Shown: positions 23,490-33,058, counted from the first letter of the stretch. The stretch: 64,000 nt of DNA from DASRJG01 sp032124015 (GCA_032124015.1 JAQBEH010000021.1:1-64000); one strand, 5' to 3'. The notes: generated by a model not told the origin, from the letters alone. Numbers and translations: made by a program.

Positions 23490-26071
23490 ACATCAACGAC
23501 ACGCGCAAACCGTCCCTCGACGAGGTTCTCGACTCGATCCGGACCGACGAACCCTCGGGCCGGGAGATCGACGCCGCCGCCGGCCGGGTCCGCGCCAATC
23601 TCGGGCTCTCCCCGCCCGCGGCAGGCGATTCCATCCACATCGAAAGCTGCGCCGGCTTCCAGGCGTTGATCCCGGCCTATCTCACGGGTGGGCTCCCGAG
23701 CCAGACGGCGCTCCTCCTCGAGGATCACAGCCGCGAGTGCATCCCCTGCCGTCGCGCTCTCATCGCGGCACGGACGCCCAAGGCCGTTCCGGCCGAAGCC
23801 TTGGGCGTTCGCAAGACACGCCCCGCCTACACCCGGTGGGCCGCCGCCGCGGCGTTGGCGGCGGTCGCCGTGCTCGGCGGGTACACGGCGTGGCAGGCCA
23901 TGCCGTTTCTCGGTGGCGACCCTCAGCTCAAGGTGATGCGCGTCGACGGGGCGCTCTACCAGGTGACGGCGGGCGCGCTCGTCCCGCTGCGGCCCGGGAT
24001 GACGGTGTCCGCGAAAGACCCCATCCGGACCGCGAAGGATAGCGACGCTCTCGTGATGATGGACGACGGATCGCGCATCGAGATGCGCGATCGCACCGAG
24101 CTCGCCGTCGCGAAGCGGCGCGACGGATCGACGGTGCGGTTGGGCGGCGGCGCGATCATCGTCGAGGCTTCGCCTCAGGGCTCGGGGCACTTGGACGTAC
24201 GCACCGAGGATTGCCTCGTCGCCGTCAAGGGAACGATTTTCGCGGTCAACACCGGCACCAAGGGCTCCCGCGTCTCGGTCGTCGAGGGCGCGGTACGGGT
24301 CGCGGCGGACGGGCGAGAGAGCCTCTTGAATCCCGGCGATCAGATGACGACGTCGAATGCCGTGACCGCCGTATCCGTGGACGACGAGATCGCCTGGAGC
24401 AAGGACGCAGCGCGCTACGTTCAACTCCTGGACGAGCTGGCCTCGTTGCGCAAGGACTTGAACGCGCGCGTGCCGGTCCCTGGACGCCGTTACGGCTCCA
24501 AGATCCTCGACCGGATGCCCGACGGCACGATCCTCTACGCGGCCATCCCGAACCTGACCGACTCGCTCGTTGCGGCCAAGGAAGTCTTCGAAGAGCACAT
24601 CGCGCAAAACGGAGCGCTGCAGGCCTGGTGGAACGAGCACATGAGCGGGCCGGAGTATCGCAAGGACGTGGACGAGGCCTTCGCGAAGGTGAAGGAGCTC
24701 GGCAGCCAGCTCGGCGACGAGATCGTGATCGCGCTCGCTCAGAATGCGGACGGAACCGTTCGAGGTCCGATCCTGATCGCGGAGGTCAAGAACCGTGCGA
24801 CCTTCCGCTCGACGCTCGCACGAGAAATGAAGCAGATGAAAAACGAAAGGCCCGAAGCGTCGATCAAATTCGAAGGATCGGTCGTGCGCATCGAGTTCAA
24901 GGGGTCGCACTCGGCCGCCAAACGTGCGGGCGCACTCGCCCCGACCCGTGAAGCGACGAACTGGAACGACTCCCCGTTCCGGGCGAAGTTGAACGACGCC
25001 TACGCCGACGGGACGTCTTGGCTGTTCGGCGTGGATCTCAAGACGATGCTCGCCCAAGGCGATCACAGTCCATCGGAAACCGAGAAACTGGAGCGCATGG
25101 GCGTGCTCGACGCCGACTACTTCATCGCCGAACGAACGGAAGCCGACGGCGGCGCCGATCTTCGCGGGGAGCTCTCCTTCGACCAGCCCCGTCGCGGCGT
25201 CGCCGGCTGGCTCGAACAGCCTGCTCCGATGGGTGCGGCCGAGTTCATCTCCCCCGACGCGGCGTTCGCCGCCGCGGCCATCGTGAAGCGCCCGGAAGCC
25301 CTTTTGGCCGAAGCGTTGACGTGGATCGGCCCCAACGTCCCGGACCTCGAAACCGGCAACGATCTCGAGATGTTTCAAGCCTTGGCCGCCACGATGGGCG
25401 GCGACGTGGCGATTGCCCTGGACGGCCCCGTGCTCCCCATCCCGTCGTGGAAGGTGGCGATCGAAGTTTACGACCCCGCGGGCTTCCAGACGGAGTTCGT
25501 CAACCTGACGTCCCGAATCAACGACCGCATCGCGTCCGAGGGCCACGACGGCCGGATCGTCGTCGAAAGTGAGAACGTCGGGAACCGAACCGACTGGGTC
25601 GTGCGTTTCACCGGTTCCGAGACCCAGGGGAACACAATGCGCTACACGTTCACGGAAGGCTATCTGATCGCGGCCCCGAGCCGCGCGTTGATCGACCTCG
25701 CGATCGAGCAGAGGGGAAACGCCTACACGCTCACGCGTTCGAGTGCGTTCGCGGCACTGCTCCCCGCCGACGGCCACGTCAACGTGTCGGCGTTCGTCTG
25801 GGAGCACATGGGCCCGACCGTGGGGCCGCTCGTTTCTCGGCTCTCGGGAACGGTCGCATCCGAAGATCTGAGCGCGCTTTCGGCCATGACGGCCGAGTCC
25901 GGTCCTCGCCTCGTCACGGCCTGCGCCGAGGACAACCGCATCGTCATCAGCTCGCGCGGAGAAGCCGGGCTGGGCTCGCTTTTGGGCTCGATGATGTCGG
26001 GCGCCAGCCTCGGGACGATCGGACGCGTTTTCGATCACGCGCACCAAGCAGGAGGCGCGATCCAGCAATGA
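23486..26071 (+). CDS. FecR-domain membrane anti-sigma factor with large C-terminal domain
   Basis: An 861-aa protein. The cytoplasmic N-terminus has a zinc anti-sigma motif (His81-x3-Cys85-x2-Cys88), then one membrane helix (118-138). A FecR-type periplasmic domain follows (DGALYQVTAGALVPLRPGM, VKGTIFAVNTGTKGSRVSVV) to ~residue 330. The last ~520 residues are an unrecognised periplasmic region (ILYAAIPNLTDSLVAA, GAAEFISPDAAFAAAAIV) vaguely like DUF3352. It would hold the sigma factor inactive until an envelope signal arrives. Translation is coupled to sigma by the ATGA overlap, and its stop overlaps the next ABC gene. The size is unusual; FecR proteins are commonly 300-400 aa. Confidence 0.82.
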   Translation: MNINDTRKPSLDEVLDSIRTDEPSGREIDAAAGRVRANLGLSPPAAGDSIHIESCAGFQALIPAYLTGGLPSQTALLLEDHSRECIPCRRALIAARTPKAVPAEALGVRKTRPAYTRWAAAAALAAVAVLGGYTAWQAMPFLGGDPQLKVMRVDGALYQVTAGALVPLRPGMTVSAKDPIRTAKDSDALVMMDDGSRIEMRDRTELAVAKRRDGSTVRLGGGAIIVEASPQGSGHLDVRTEDCLVAVKGTIFAVNTGTKGSRVSVVEGAVRVAADGRESLLNPGDQMTTSNAVTAVSVDDEIAWSKDAARYVQLLDELASLRKDLNARVPVPGRRYGSKILDRMPDGTILYAAIPNLTDSLVAAKEVFEEHIAQNGALQAWWNEHMSGPEYRKDVDEAFAKVKELGSQLGDEIVIALAQNADGTVRGPILIAEVKNRATFRSTLAREMKQMKNERPEASIKFEGSVVRIEFKGSHSAAKRAGALAPTREATNWNDSPFRAKLNDAYADGTSWLFGVDLKTMLAQGDHSPSETEKLERMGVLDADYFIAERTEADGGADLRGELSFDQPRRGVAGWLEQPAPMGAAEFISPDAAFAAAAIVKRPEALLAEALTWIGPNVPDLETGNDLEMFQALAATMGGDVAIALDGPVLPIPSWKVAIEVYDPAGFQTEFVNLTSRINDRIASEGHDGRIVVESENVGNRTDWVVRFTGSETQGNTMRYTFTEGYLIAAPSRALIDLAIEQRGNAYTLTRSSAFAALLPADGHVNVSAFVWEHMGPTVGPLVSRLSGTVASEDLSALSAMTAESGPRLVTACAEDNRIVISSRGEAGLGSLLGSMMSGASLGTIGRVFDHAHQAGGAIQQ

Positions 26072-27009
26072 CGGCTACGCCTCAAGGGGTCATCGAGCTT
26101 CAAGGGTTGGGCGTCCGCTTCGGCGGACGCCCGATCCTGCAAGATCTGACGGCCCGCCTCTCGGGGCGGGCCATCGGCTTGCTCGGCCCCAACGGCGCCG
26201 GGAAGACGACGCTCATCAATACGCTCCTCGGCTTTCACCCCCCGTCCACGGGCGCCGCCAAAATGCACGGAGAGGATGTCGTCACCGGCGCCGCGCGGCT
26301 CAAGGGGACGATCGGCTACATGCCCGAAAGCGACGCGTTCATCGCCGGCATCACCGCGGTGCGCTTCGTGCGCATGATGGGCGAGTTGTCGGGCCTGCCC
26401 GGCGATGCGGCTTTGGAGCGCGCGCACGAAACGCTCCAATACGTGGGACTTGGAGAGGCGCGCTACCGCACGCTCGAGGGATTCTCTTTGGGCATGAAAC
26501 AGATGGCGAAGCTCGCCCAGGCGATCGTCCATGCCCCGAAGATCCTCTTCCTCGACGAGCCCACCAACGGCCTCGACCCGCCCGCGCGGGCGAGGATGAT
26601 CCGCCTCGTGAAAGAAATTCGTGATTCGGGCCAGGCTCAGATCATCCTGTCGTCGCACCTGTTGCGCGATGTCGAAGAGTGCTGCGACGAGGCGCTGGTT
26701 TTGAAGGATGGACGGATCGCCTTTCACGGCAACCTCGAGGAGGAACGCCGCGCAAATCGGAAATTCCTGCACGTCGAAACTCGTGGCGACGATCGCGCCT
26801 TCGCGGCGGCCGCCGAGGCCTTGGGCTGCACGTGCGCGCTGCTCGGACCGGGTCGCCTGAAGATGGTGTTGCCGGAGACGATCGCCGTACGCGATTTGTA
26901 CCGGATCGCTTCCGAGCAGCAGCTTCAGATCCGGCGGCTCGACTACAAACGCGATTCGCTGCAGGACATCTTCCTGAAGGCGATGGAGGAACCCCGTGGC
27001 CGTGTATGA
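26068..27009 (+). CDS. ABC transporter ATP-binding protein (ABC-2 type, first pair)
   Basis: A 313-aa ATPase: Walker A GPNGAGKTT near residue 45, a signature in the form FSLGMKQM, Walker B ILFLDEPTNGLDP, and the H-loop LSSHLL. The last ~80 residues are an accessory domain after GRIAFHGNLEEERR. It should power the membrane protein encoded next. ATG 26068 overlaps the anti-sigma stop by 4 bp, and its own end overlaps the permease start by 14 bp. Confidence 0.92.
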   Translation: MTATPQGVIELQGLGVRFGGRPILQDLTARLSGRAIGLLGPNGAGKTTLINTLLGFHPPSTGAAKMHGEDVVTGAARLKGTIGYMPESDAFIAGITAVRFVRMMGELSGLPGDAALERAHETLQYVGLGEARYRTLEGFSLGMKQMAKLAQAIVHAPKILFLDEPTNGLDPPARARMIRLVKEIRDSGQAQIILSSHLLRDVEECCDEALVLKDGRIAFHGNLEEERRANRKFLHVETRGDDRAFAAAAEALGCTCALLGPGRLKMVLPETIAVRDLYRIASEQQLQIRRLDYKRDSLQDIFLKAMEEPRGRV

Positions 27010-27859
27010 CCGCCGCTATCGCGGCTACGATGGACCGATCACGCCGCAACACACGCGGTGGACGGTCCTCCCGCGATTCGCGTGGGCGCAGGTGTTCAAG
27101 TCGAGGCTGTTTGCCGGTTTTTTCACGATCTGCTTCGCTTGGCCGGTCGGCGCCGCGTTTTGGATCTACCTGCATCACAACCTGGCCGCCCTCGCGAACG
27201 TCGGCCTCGACGGCATCAAACTCGCGCCGGTCGACGGCTTGTTCTTCGCGGCGTTCATGGGGACGCAGTGCTTCGTTTTCGGTGGGTTGCTGACGCTCCT
27301 GGTGGGGCCCGGCCTCGTCTCCCCGGATCTCGCAAACGGTGCGCTGCCCCTCTACCTGTCGCGCCCGCTCACCCGGACCGGCTACGCGGTCGGCAAGTTG
27401 GCGACGGTCGCCATCCTCCTGTCGCTCATCACTTGGATCCCCGGGCTGCTCCTGTTCGCGCTTCAGAGCTGGTTGGAGGGGTGGTCGTGGTTTGCGGCGA
27501 ACGCGCGGATTGGCGTGGCGATCGTGCTCGGGGCGAGCATCTGGATCGTGACGATCACACTGCTGGCGCTGGCGGCGTCCGCGGTCGCGCGCCGAAAGGT
27601 CGTCGCGCAGACGTTTCTCCTCGGCGTGATCATCTTCGGCACGATCGCCGGCCAGGCGATCAACAACATGTTCGACACGCGCATGGGATTCGTGTTCGCG
27701 CTCCCCGAGTTGATGCACACCGTATGGGAGGGTCTGTATCAGGTGCCCCTCGAAGCGCAACTCCCCTCGCCGCTCGCGTGGAGCGCGCTGATCGCCATCT
27801 GCGGTGTCTCGGTCGCCATCCTCGCGCGGAAGCTCCGGGCGTTTGAGGTGGTGAAGTGA
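26996..27859 (+). CDS. ABC-2 type permease (first pair)
   Basis: A 287-aa integral membrane protein with six hydrophobic segments, beginning after a polar N-terminus (VYDRRYRGYDG): SRLFAGFFTICFAWPVGAAF, LFFAAFMGTQCFVFGGLLTL, LATVAILLSLITWIPGLLLF, IGVAIVLGASIWIVTITLLA, FLLGVIIFGTIAG, and ALIAICGVSVAILA. The start is GTG 26996 inside the ATPase gene, 14 bp before its stop, indicating tight coupling. The exported substrate is unknown. Confidence 0.85.
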   Translation: MAVYDRRYRGYDGPITPQHTRWTVLPRFAWAQVFKSRLFAGFFTICFAWPVGAAFWIYLHHNLAALANVGLDGIKLAPVDGLFFAAFMGTQCFVFGGLLTLLVGPGLVSPDLANGALPLYLSRPLTRTGYAVGKLATVAILLSLITWIPGLLLFALQSWLEGWSWFAANARIGVAIVLGASIWIVTITLLALAASAVARRKVVAQTFLLGVIIFGTIAGQAINNMFDTRMGFVFALPELMHTVWEGLYQVPLEAQLPSPLAWSALIAICGVSVAILARKLRAFEVVK

Positions 27860-28791
27860 TCGTCTTCGAAGACATCTCGAAGTTCTACGGCGAGGTCCTG
27901 GGCGTCAACCGGGTGACGCTGACGATCAGTCCAGGGGTCACCAGTCTCGTGGGTCCGAACGGTTCGGGCAAGACCACCCTGATGAACCTGATGTCCGGAC
28001 TGCTGCGCCCGACGCGGGGACGGATCACGATCCTCGGAACGCCTGTCGACCACCCCGAGGAACTGTGCCGCAAGGTCGGCTACTGCACCCAATATGATGC
28101 GTTCCCACCGGGACTCACCGGGTACCAGTTCGTGCACGCGACCCTGGGCCTTCATGGATTCGTCGGGGCCGATGGCCGCGAGCGCGCCCAGCGGGCGATT
28201 GCGCGGGTCGGGTTGACGGATGCGGCCGACCGCCGCGTCGCCGGATACAGCAAGGGTATGCGGCAACGGATCCGCCTGGCGCAGGCGATCGCTCACGATC
28301 CTGAAGTCGTGGTGCTCGACGAGCCGCTGAACGGACTCGACCCCATGGCACGGGCCGAGATGATCGCGCTTTTCAGGCAATTGGGCGACGAGGGTCGTTA
28401 CGTCGTGTTGTCCTCGCACATCCTCCACGAGGTCGACTTGATCTCCGACCGCGTGATCCTCGTGCACCACGGCTACATCGTGGCCGAAGGCGCGATCGCG
28501 GGCGTGCGCGACGAAATCGACGACAAGCATCCGATGCAGGTTCTCGTGCGCTGCGACCGGCCATCGCTCGTCGCCTCGCGCATCTTCGAGCTGGACTCTG
28601 CTGTCGAGATCAAGCTCCACGACGACCTCGGGGGGCTGCTCGTTCACACGCGGGATGCCGACAAGTTCTACCTTCTGTTGAACCGGCTCGTGCTCGAGCA
28701 CGGCCTCGAGCTCGAGGCCGTGGCCCCCGCCGATGAAGACGTCCAGGCGGTCTACCGGTATCTGATCGAAAAGGACGGGCCGACCTCATGA
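27856..28791 (+). CDS. ABC transporter ATP-binding protein (second pair)
   Basis: A 311-aa ATPase with Walker A GPNGSGKTT, signature YSKGMRQRIRLAQ, Walker B VVVLDEPLNGLDP and H-loop LSSHIL. It is related to but clearly distinct from the first ATPase. It starts with GTG 27856, overlapping the previous permease by 4 bp (GTGA). A C-terminal extension (VRCDRPSLVASRIFELDSAV) may be regulatory. It should serve the next permease. Confidence 0.92.
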   Translation: MIVFEDISKFYGEVLGVNRVTLTISPGVTSLVGPNGSGKTTLMNLMSGLLRPTRGRITILGTPVDHPEELCRKVGYCTQYDAFPPGLTGYQFVHATLGLHGFVGADGRERAQRAIARVGLTDAADRRVAGYSKGMRQRIRLAQAIAHDPEVVVLDEPLNGLDPMARAEMIALFRQLGDEGRYVVLSSHILHEVDLISDRVILVHHGYIVAEGAIAGVRDEIDDKHPMQVLVRCDRPSLVASRIFELDSAVEIKLHDDLGGLLVHTRDADKFYLLLNRLVLEHGLELEAVAPADEDVQAVYRYLIEKDGPTS

Positions 28792-29603
28792 GTGCGAGAC
28801 AAATTTTCGCCGTCCAGGCGCTCGAGCTCCGCAAACGATTCATCGGAAAGCGGGCTATCCCCGTCTACCTCCTCGCCATGATCCCGCTCGCGCTGTTTGC
28901 CGCGCGCTTCGTGGCATCGCGGGTATTCCATCTCAACATCGATTCCAGCCTGGCGCACGATCAGGTGGTCTACGCCGTCTTGTTCCGCACGATGATCTTG
29001 CGCTTCGTCGTCTACTTCGGCTGCGTCGCGATATTCGTTCCCCTTTTTCGGGGGGATATCCTCGATCGATCGCTCCACTACTACTTCCTGGTTCCCATGA
29101 AGCGGCAGACGCTCACCGTGGCGAAATACCTCTCGGGGCTTCTGGCGGCGTTCATTTTGTTCAACGGTGTGACGCTCGCGACCTGGACACTGTTGTACCT
29201 GACTCTCGGCCCGTCGGCACTCGCGAACCACCTGCTCTCGGCCTCCGGTCTGTTCGAACTGGGCTCGTACCTGCTGGTCACCAGCCTCGCGTGCGTCGGC
29301 TACGGTGCGGTTTTTCTCGCTGCCGGCGTTTTCTTCAAGAATCCGATCGTTCCGGCCATCGTGATCCTCGGATGGGAGTCGATCAACGCGCTCCTCCCCC
29401 CCGTACTCAAGAAGATCAGCGTGATCCACTACCTGGAATCGCTATGCCCCGTCTCGATCCCTCTGGATTCCGGGATTGCGATACTCGCCGACCCCGCATC
29501 GCCCTGGGTCGCGATCCCGGGACTCTTCCTGCTCGCCGCCCTCTTGGTCTACGTCGCTTCTTTGCGGGTGAAGCGCCTCGAGATCCTCTACGGGGTCGAA
29601 TAG
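28788..29603 (+). CDS. ABC-2 type permease (second pair)
   Basis: A 271-aa membrane protein with about six helices (AIPVYLLAMIPLALFAARF, ILRFVVYFGCVAIFVPLF, YLSGLLAAFILFNGVTLAT, YLLVTSLACVGYGAVFLAAG, AIVILGWESINALL, VAIPGLFLLAALLVYVASL). The start ATG 28788 overlaps the ATPase by 4 bp. It closes the six-gene operon that begins with the ECF sigma. The next gene starts 24 bp downstream and may also belong to it. Confidence 0.85.
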   Translation: MSARQIFAVQALELRKRFIGKRAIPVYLLAMIPLALFAARFVASRVFHLNIDSSLAHDQVVYAVLFRTMILRFVVYFGCVAIFVPLFRGDILDRSLHYYFLVPMKRQTLTVAKYLSGLLAAFILFNGVTLATWTLLYLTLGPSALANHLLSASGLFELGSYLLVTSLACVGYGAVFLAAGVFFKNPIVPAIVILGWESINALLPPVLKKISVIHYLESLCPVSIPLDSGIAILADPASPWVAIPGLFLLAALLVYVASLRVKRLEILYGVE

Positions 29604-29627
29604 CAACCGGCCTGCTACGATCCCGGC

Positions 29628-31313
29628 ATGAAGCTCGGGAGCCTGGATATCCGGCAGCAGGTCGAACTGGTCTTGCGCCTTCCGGCCGAAGAACGTGCGC
29701 GCTTCCTTCTGGAGGCGCCCAAACCCATGGCTCTCGTTCGGTCCCTTCCGGACGGGGACTTCTACCTGACGGCACGCGAGATCGGCCCGCAAGGCGCGCT
29801 TCCCCTGCTGGCGCTTGCCTCCGCTTCGCAGATCGCCCACCTGCTCGACCTCGAGAGCTGGCGGAGGGATCGCTTCGATCCGGGCCGCTGCGGCGCGTGG
29901 GTGGCGCTTCTCGTCGAAGCGGGCGACGCGACGATCCTGCGCTTCGCGCGCACGATCGACGACGAGACGCTCATCCTTCTCTTCCGTCTCTGGGCGAACG
30001 TCAAGCCTCTCGAGATCGATCACGAGGAGCCCACGAAGGGGCACGGCATCACCGAGGTGGGCGACGAACGCGGCTTCATCGCGCCCGACGGCGCCAACCT
30101 CTTCTCGCCCGAGCGCACCGAGCACGCGATCGCCGTGCGTCGCCTGGCGGAGGCGATCTACCACGACGACCGGGATCGCTACCTGGGGATCGTCCGCTCG
30201 GCGTTGTTCGAGCTTCCCTCCGAGGTCGAAGAGACCGCGCTCCACTGGCGGGCGAGCCGCCTCGAAGAGCACGGCTACCCGACCTGGGACGAGGCGTTGT
30301 CGATCTACTCACCGCCGGAGAAGACACCGATCCCGCTCGCCGAGCCTCAAGTCGAGGGCGGCGCCCTGGCCGCTCCGCGTGCGTCGCTCCGAGTGCTCGG
30401 TTCGAACGCGCTCATCGTTCACGGCGTCGACGCCATGACCCCGGAGGATCGCGAGCGCGTCTTGTTCGGGCTCATGGCCCTGGCGAACCGCGTGCTGGTC
30501 GCCGACGGCGGCGACGCCGGCTCGGTCGAAACCCACACACGGGTCATCGAGCGGGCGGGCGCCTACGTCGGACTCGCGCTCGACGCGCGGGGCATCAGGG
30601 ATGGCGCCGCGGCGGCCGCGGTCCTGGCCGAGGTGTCCGTCGTCGAGCTGTTCCGCGAGGGATACGCCCTGGCCGCGGGGTTAAAGAACCGGGCCGGCCT
30701 CATGCTGAAGACCGGGTGGGGCCTCGGACATGCCAAGGCCGAAGAACTCATCGACGCGCCGCTGCGCGCGCGCGTACGAGCCCTGCTCCTCGCCCGCCCT
30801 CTCTACGTCGCCTTCGCGGACGGCGAGGAGTCGGCGGCCGCGCGGGACTTCAAAACGATGGCCGAGATCGAAGAGACGCGCGTGACCCTCGATCTGTGCG
30901 ACGCGCTCGGTGAGACGCTCCTGACGCGGCGGGGCGTTCCGGCCTCCGACATTCTGGACGAAGAGCGTCGCCCGTTCGAAGACACGCCCCGCTTCTCGAC
31001 GCTGCTCCTCACCGCCCTCGTCTGGTACACGACGCGGGGCGAGCTGCGCGTCGACCGTTTGCCGACGGACCTCGTCGCTGATTTTCTGCGGACGACCGCC
31101 TCGCGCCGCACGGCGGATCCCGGGGCTCCCGCACGCGCGATGAAAAAGCTCCTCGACGCGCTCGACGCCGACGCCGAGTTGACGCGCCGGCCGGCAGCGG
31201 CGCTGCGGGCGTTTGGTGCGACCTGCCTCGACCGGCTCGCAGCGGATTGCGGGAATCTCGACCCTGGGACCCCGGCGACGCAACGAGTCGTGGGGTGTTT
31301 GAGGTTGGCGTAG
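29628..31313 (+). CDS. DUF6178-like protein
   Basis: A 561-aa soluble protein that resembles DUF6178: the N-terminus KLGSLDIRQQVELVLRLPAEERARF, SLPDGDFYLTAREIGPQGALPLLALAS and later RERVLFGLMALANRVLVADGG fit that family as I remember it. It is largely helical with no membrane segment. The role is unknown. It lies 24 bp after the second ABC permease, same strand, and may be part of that operon. ATG 29628 is supported by the family start. Confidence 0.6.
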   Translation: MKLGSLDIRQQVELVLRLPAEERARFLLEAPKPMALVRSLPDGDFYLTAREIGPQGALPLLALASASQIAHLLDLESWRRDRFDPGRCGAWVALLVEAGDATILRFARTIDDETLILLFRLWANVKPLEIDHEEPTKGHGITEVGDERGFIAPDGANLFSPERTEHAIAVRRLAEAIYHDDRDRYLGIVRSALFELPSEVEETALHWRASRLEEHGYPTWDEALSIYSPPEKTPIPLAEPQVEGGALAAPRASLRVLGSNALIVHGVDAMTPEDRERVLFGLMALANRVLVADGGDAGSVETHTRVIERAGAYVGLALDARGIRDGAAAAAVLAEVSVVELFREGYALAAGLKNRAGLMLKTGWGLGHAKAEELIDAPLRARVRALLLARPLYVAFADGEESAAARDFKTMAEIEETRVTLDLCDALGETLLTRRGVPASDILDEERRPFEDTPRFSTLLLTALVWYTTRGELRVDRLPTDLVADFLRTTASRRTADPGAPARAMKKLLDALDADAELTRRPAAALRAFGATCLDRLAADCGNLDPGTPATQRVVGCLRLA

Positions 31314-31390
31314 GGATCTCGCGCGCTCGCGGCGGATACGGAGCCGCGCCACTACAATGACCCCGACTCATTCTGTCAGGGGAGGCGACG

Positions 31391-31696
31391 ATGACCGACA
31401 AGCCGCTGAAATCCGCGTTCGATCTCGCCATGGAGAGACTCAAGGCGAAGGACGTCGCTGAGGGCGTCGAGGAAGTGAAGCCGCTTTCAAAGGCTCAGAA
31501 AAACCGGATCGCCGAGTTGAGGACCGAGGCGCACGCCAAGCTGGCCGAGCTCGAGATCCTGCACCGCAAAAACGTCGCCGGAACGAGCGACCCCGCGGTC
31601 CTCGCGAAGATCGAAGAGAACTACGCGATCGACCGCGGCCGCGCGGAATCGCGCCGGGACACGGAGATCGCGAAAGTACACAAAGGGAACGGCTAG
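31391..31696 (+). CDS. Small coiled-coil hypothetical protein
   Basis: A 101-aa, highly charged helical protein (KSAFDLAMERLKAKDVAEG, KAQKNRIAELRTEAHAKLAE, NYAIDRGRAESRRDTEIAKV), probably a coiled coil. There is no signal or membrane segment. ATG 31391 follows GGGGAGGCGACG, a good SD. No function can be named. It stands 77 bp after the DUF6178-like gene and converges on pepT. Confidence 0.7.
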   Translation: MTDKPLKSAFDLAMERLKAKDVAEGVEEVKPLSKAQKNRIAELRTEAHAKLAELEILHRKNVAGTSDPAVLAKIEENYAIDRGRAESRRDTEIAKVHKGNG

Positions 31697-31701
31697 CGTA
31701 T

Positions 31702-31722
31702 AAAAGGGGAGTGTCCCCTTTT
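31702..31722. terminator. Bidirectional terminator-like palindrome (AAAAGGGGA/TCCCCTTTT)
   Basis: AAAAGGGGA, GTG, TCCCCTTTT form a perfect 9-bp stem with flanking A/T runs on both sides, between the coiled-coil gene and convergent pepT, overlapping the pepT stop. It shares the GGGGAGTGTCCCC core with the larger repeats at 21700 and 52226. Confidence 0.65.
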
Positions 31723-32974
31723 AGGCCCTCTCCTCCCATACTTTCGCGAGCTCGATGATCACTTTGGTGGCCAGCTCCATGTCCTCGGCCGACACCCACT
31801 CGAGTCGCGAGTGGAAGTTGTGCTCGCCGGCGAAGATATTCGGCGTCGGAAGCCCCATGAAACAGAGGCGCGATCCGTCGGTGCCGCCCCGGATCGGGTG
31901 CTCGCGCAAGGTGAGGCCGGTACGGCGGATCGCCTCTCTCGCGTTTTCGACGACCTGAGGGTGGTTGTCGAGGACTTCTTTCATGTTGCGGTACGACTCT
32001 TCGACCTTGAACTCGACGGTGGCACCCGGCCAGGCGGCGACCGTTTCCTTGGCGAGCTTCGTGAGGAAGGCTTCCTGCTCCCGTAACCTCGGCGTCTTGA
32101 AATCGCGTAGGAGCAGCTTGACCGAGGTCTTTTCGACCGACGCGTTCACGACGTAGGGGTGCACGAAGCCGTCGTACCCGTCGGTCGTCTCGGGCGAGAG
32201 GCGGTCCTTGGGGAGGCGATTGATGAAATCGGCCGCGACCTTGATGGCGTTGATCATCTTCCCTTTGGCGTAGCCGGGGTGGGTGTTGTTCCCCTGGAAG
32301 CCGATGGTGATCGCGTCGGCGGACCAGGTCTCCATCTCGATCTCGCCCTTGGTCTCGCCGTCCATCGTGTAGGCGCAGGCCGCGCCGAACCTCGCCACGT
32401 CGAAGTACTTGGTGCCGTTTCCGACCTCTTCATCGGGCGTGAAGCCGACCCGGATGGCGCCGTGCGGGATCTCCGGGTGCTGCATCAAGTACTCGGCCGC
32501 CGCGACGATCTCGGCGACGCCCGCCTTGTTGTCGGCGCCCAGGAGCGTCGCACCTGATGCGGTCACGATGTCGCAGCCGATCTGCTCGGCGAGCGCCGGA
32601 TTGTCCTTGAACTTCAAGACGGGCTTGGGATCGTCGGGGAGGACGAGGTCTTGCCCCTGGTAGTTCTTGTGAACGATCGGTTTCACGCCGGCGCCCGGCA
32701 TTTCGGGGCTGGTGTCGACGTGCGCGATGAAGCCGATCACGGGGACGCCCGCCCTTTTCGTCGTCGCGGGAATCGTCGCGAAGACGTAGCCGTACTCGTC
32801 CATCGCGGCGTCTTTCAGGCCGATCTCCTTCAACTGTTTCAGGAGATGCTTCAGCAGCTCGAGCTGCTTGGGCGTCGAGGGATACGTCTCGGAGTTCTCG
32901 TCGGCCTGCGTGTCGAAGGCGACGTACTCGAGGAAGCGGTTGAGACAAGCGCTGCGAAGGGCTGAGTCCGACAT
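31721..32974 (-). CDS. pepT: Peptidase T (tripeptide aminopeptidase)
   Basis: A 417-aa M20 metallopeptidase of the PepT type. The signature segments are NRFLEYVAFDTQADENS at the start, GFIAHVDTSPEMPGAGVKP (first His/Asp metal ligands), LLGADNKAGVAEIVAAAEYL (bridging Asp), GFTPDEEVGNGTKYFDV (Glu-Glu catalytic/metal) and RGGTDGSRLCFMGLPTPN. It releases the N-terminal residue from tripeptides in the cytoplasm. The start ATG at 32974 (MSDSALRSA) is taken because the family begins there; the open frame extends into the divergent kds promoter. Confidence 0.92.
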   Translation of the reverse strand: MSDSALRSACLNRFLEYVAFDTQADENSETYPSTPKQLELLKHLLKQLKEIGLKDAAMDEYGYVFATIPATTKRAGVPVIGFIAHVDTSPEMPGAGVKPIVHKNYQGQDLVLPDDPKPVLKFKDNPALAEQIGCDIVTASGATLLGADNKAGVAEIVAAAEYLMQHPEIPHGAIRVGFTPDEEVGNGTKYFDVARFGAACAYTMDGETKGEIEMETWSADAITIGFQGNNTHPGYAKGKMINAIKVAADFINRLPKDRLSPETTDGYDGFVHPYVVNASVEKTSVKLLLRDFKTPRLREQEAFLTKLAKETVAAWPGATVEFKVEESYRNMKEVLDNHPQVVENAREAIRRTGLTLREHPIRGGTDGSRLCFMGLPTPNIFAGEHNFHSRLEWVSAEDMELATKVIIELAKVWEERA

Positions 32975-33029
32975 GGGGCACCTCGTGGAGGAAAACGCTG
33001 CAAGCCGAGAATCGTACTCGCAACATCCC

Positions 33030-33058
33030 TTGTCTGTCTCCTCGCGCTGCGCTAATAT
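33030..33058 (+). promoter_or_regulatory. Candidate sigma-70 promoter of the kds operon
   Basis: TTGTCT (33030-33035), a 17-base spacer and TAATAT (33053-33058) lie 49 bp before the kdsB start and would drive kdsB-pyrG-kdsA-kdsD-kdsC. Confidence 0.45.

Noticed and set aside
23363..26068. A 901-residue antisense open frame over the anti-sigma gene
   Set aside because: High-GC third-position bias opens frames opposite real genes; the product is Arg/His/Gly-rich with no domain, while the plus strand encodes clear FecR and zinc motifs.
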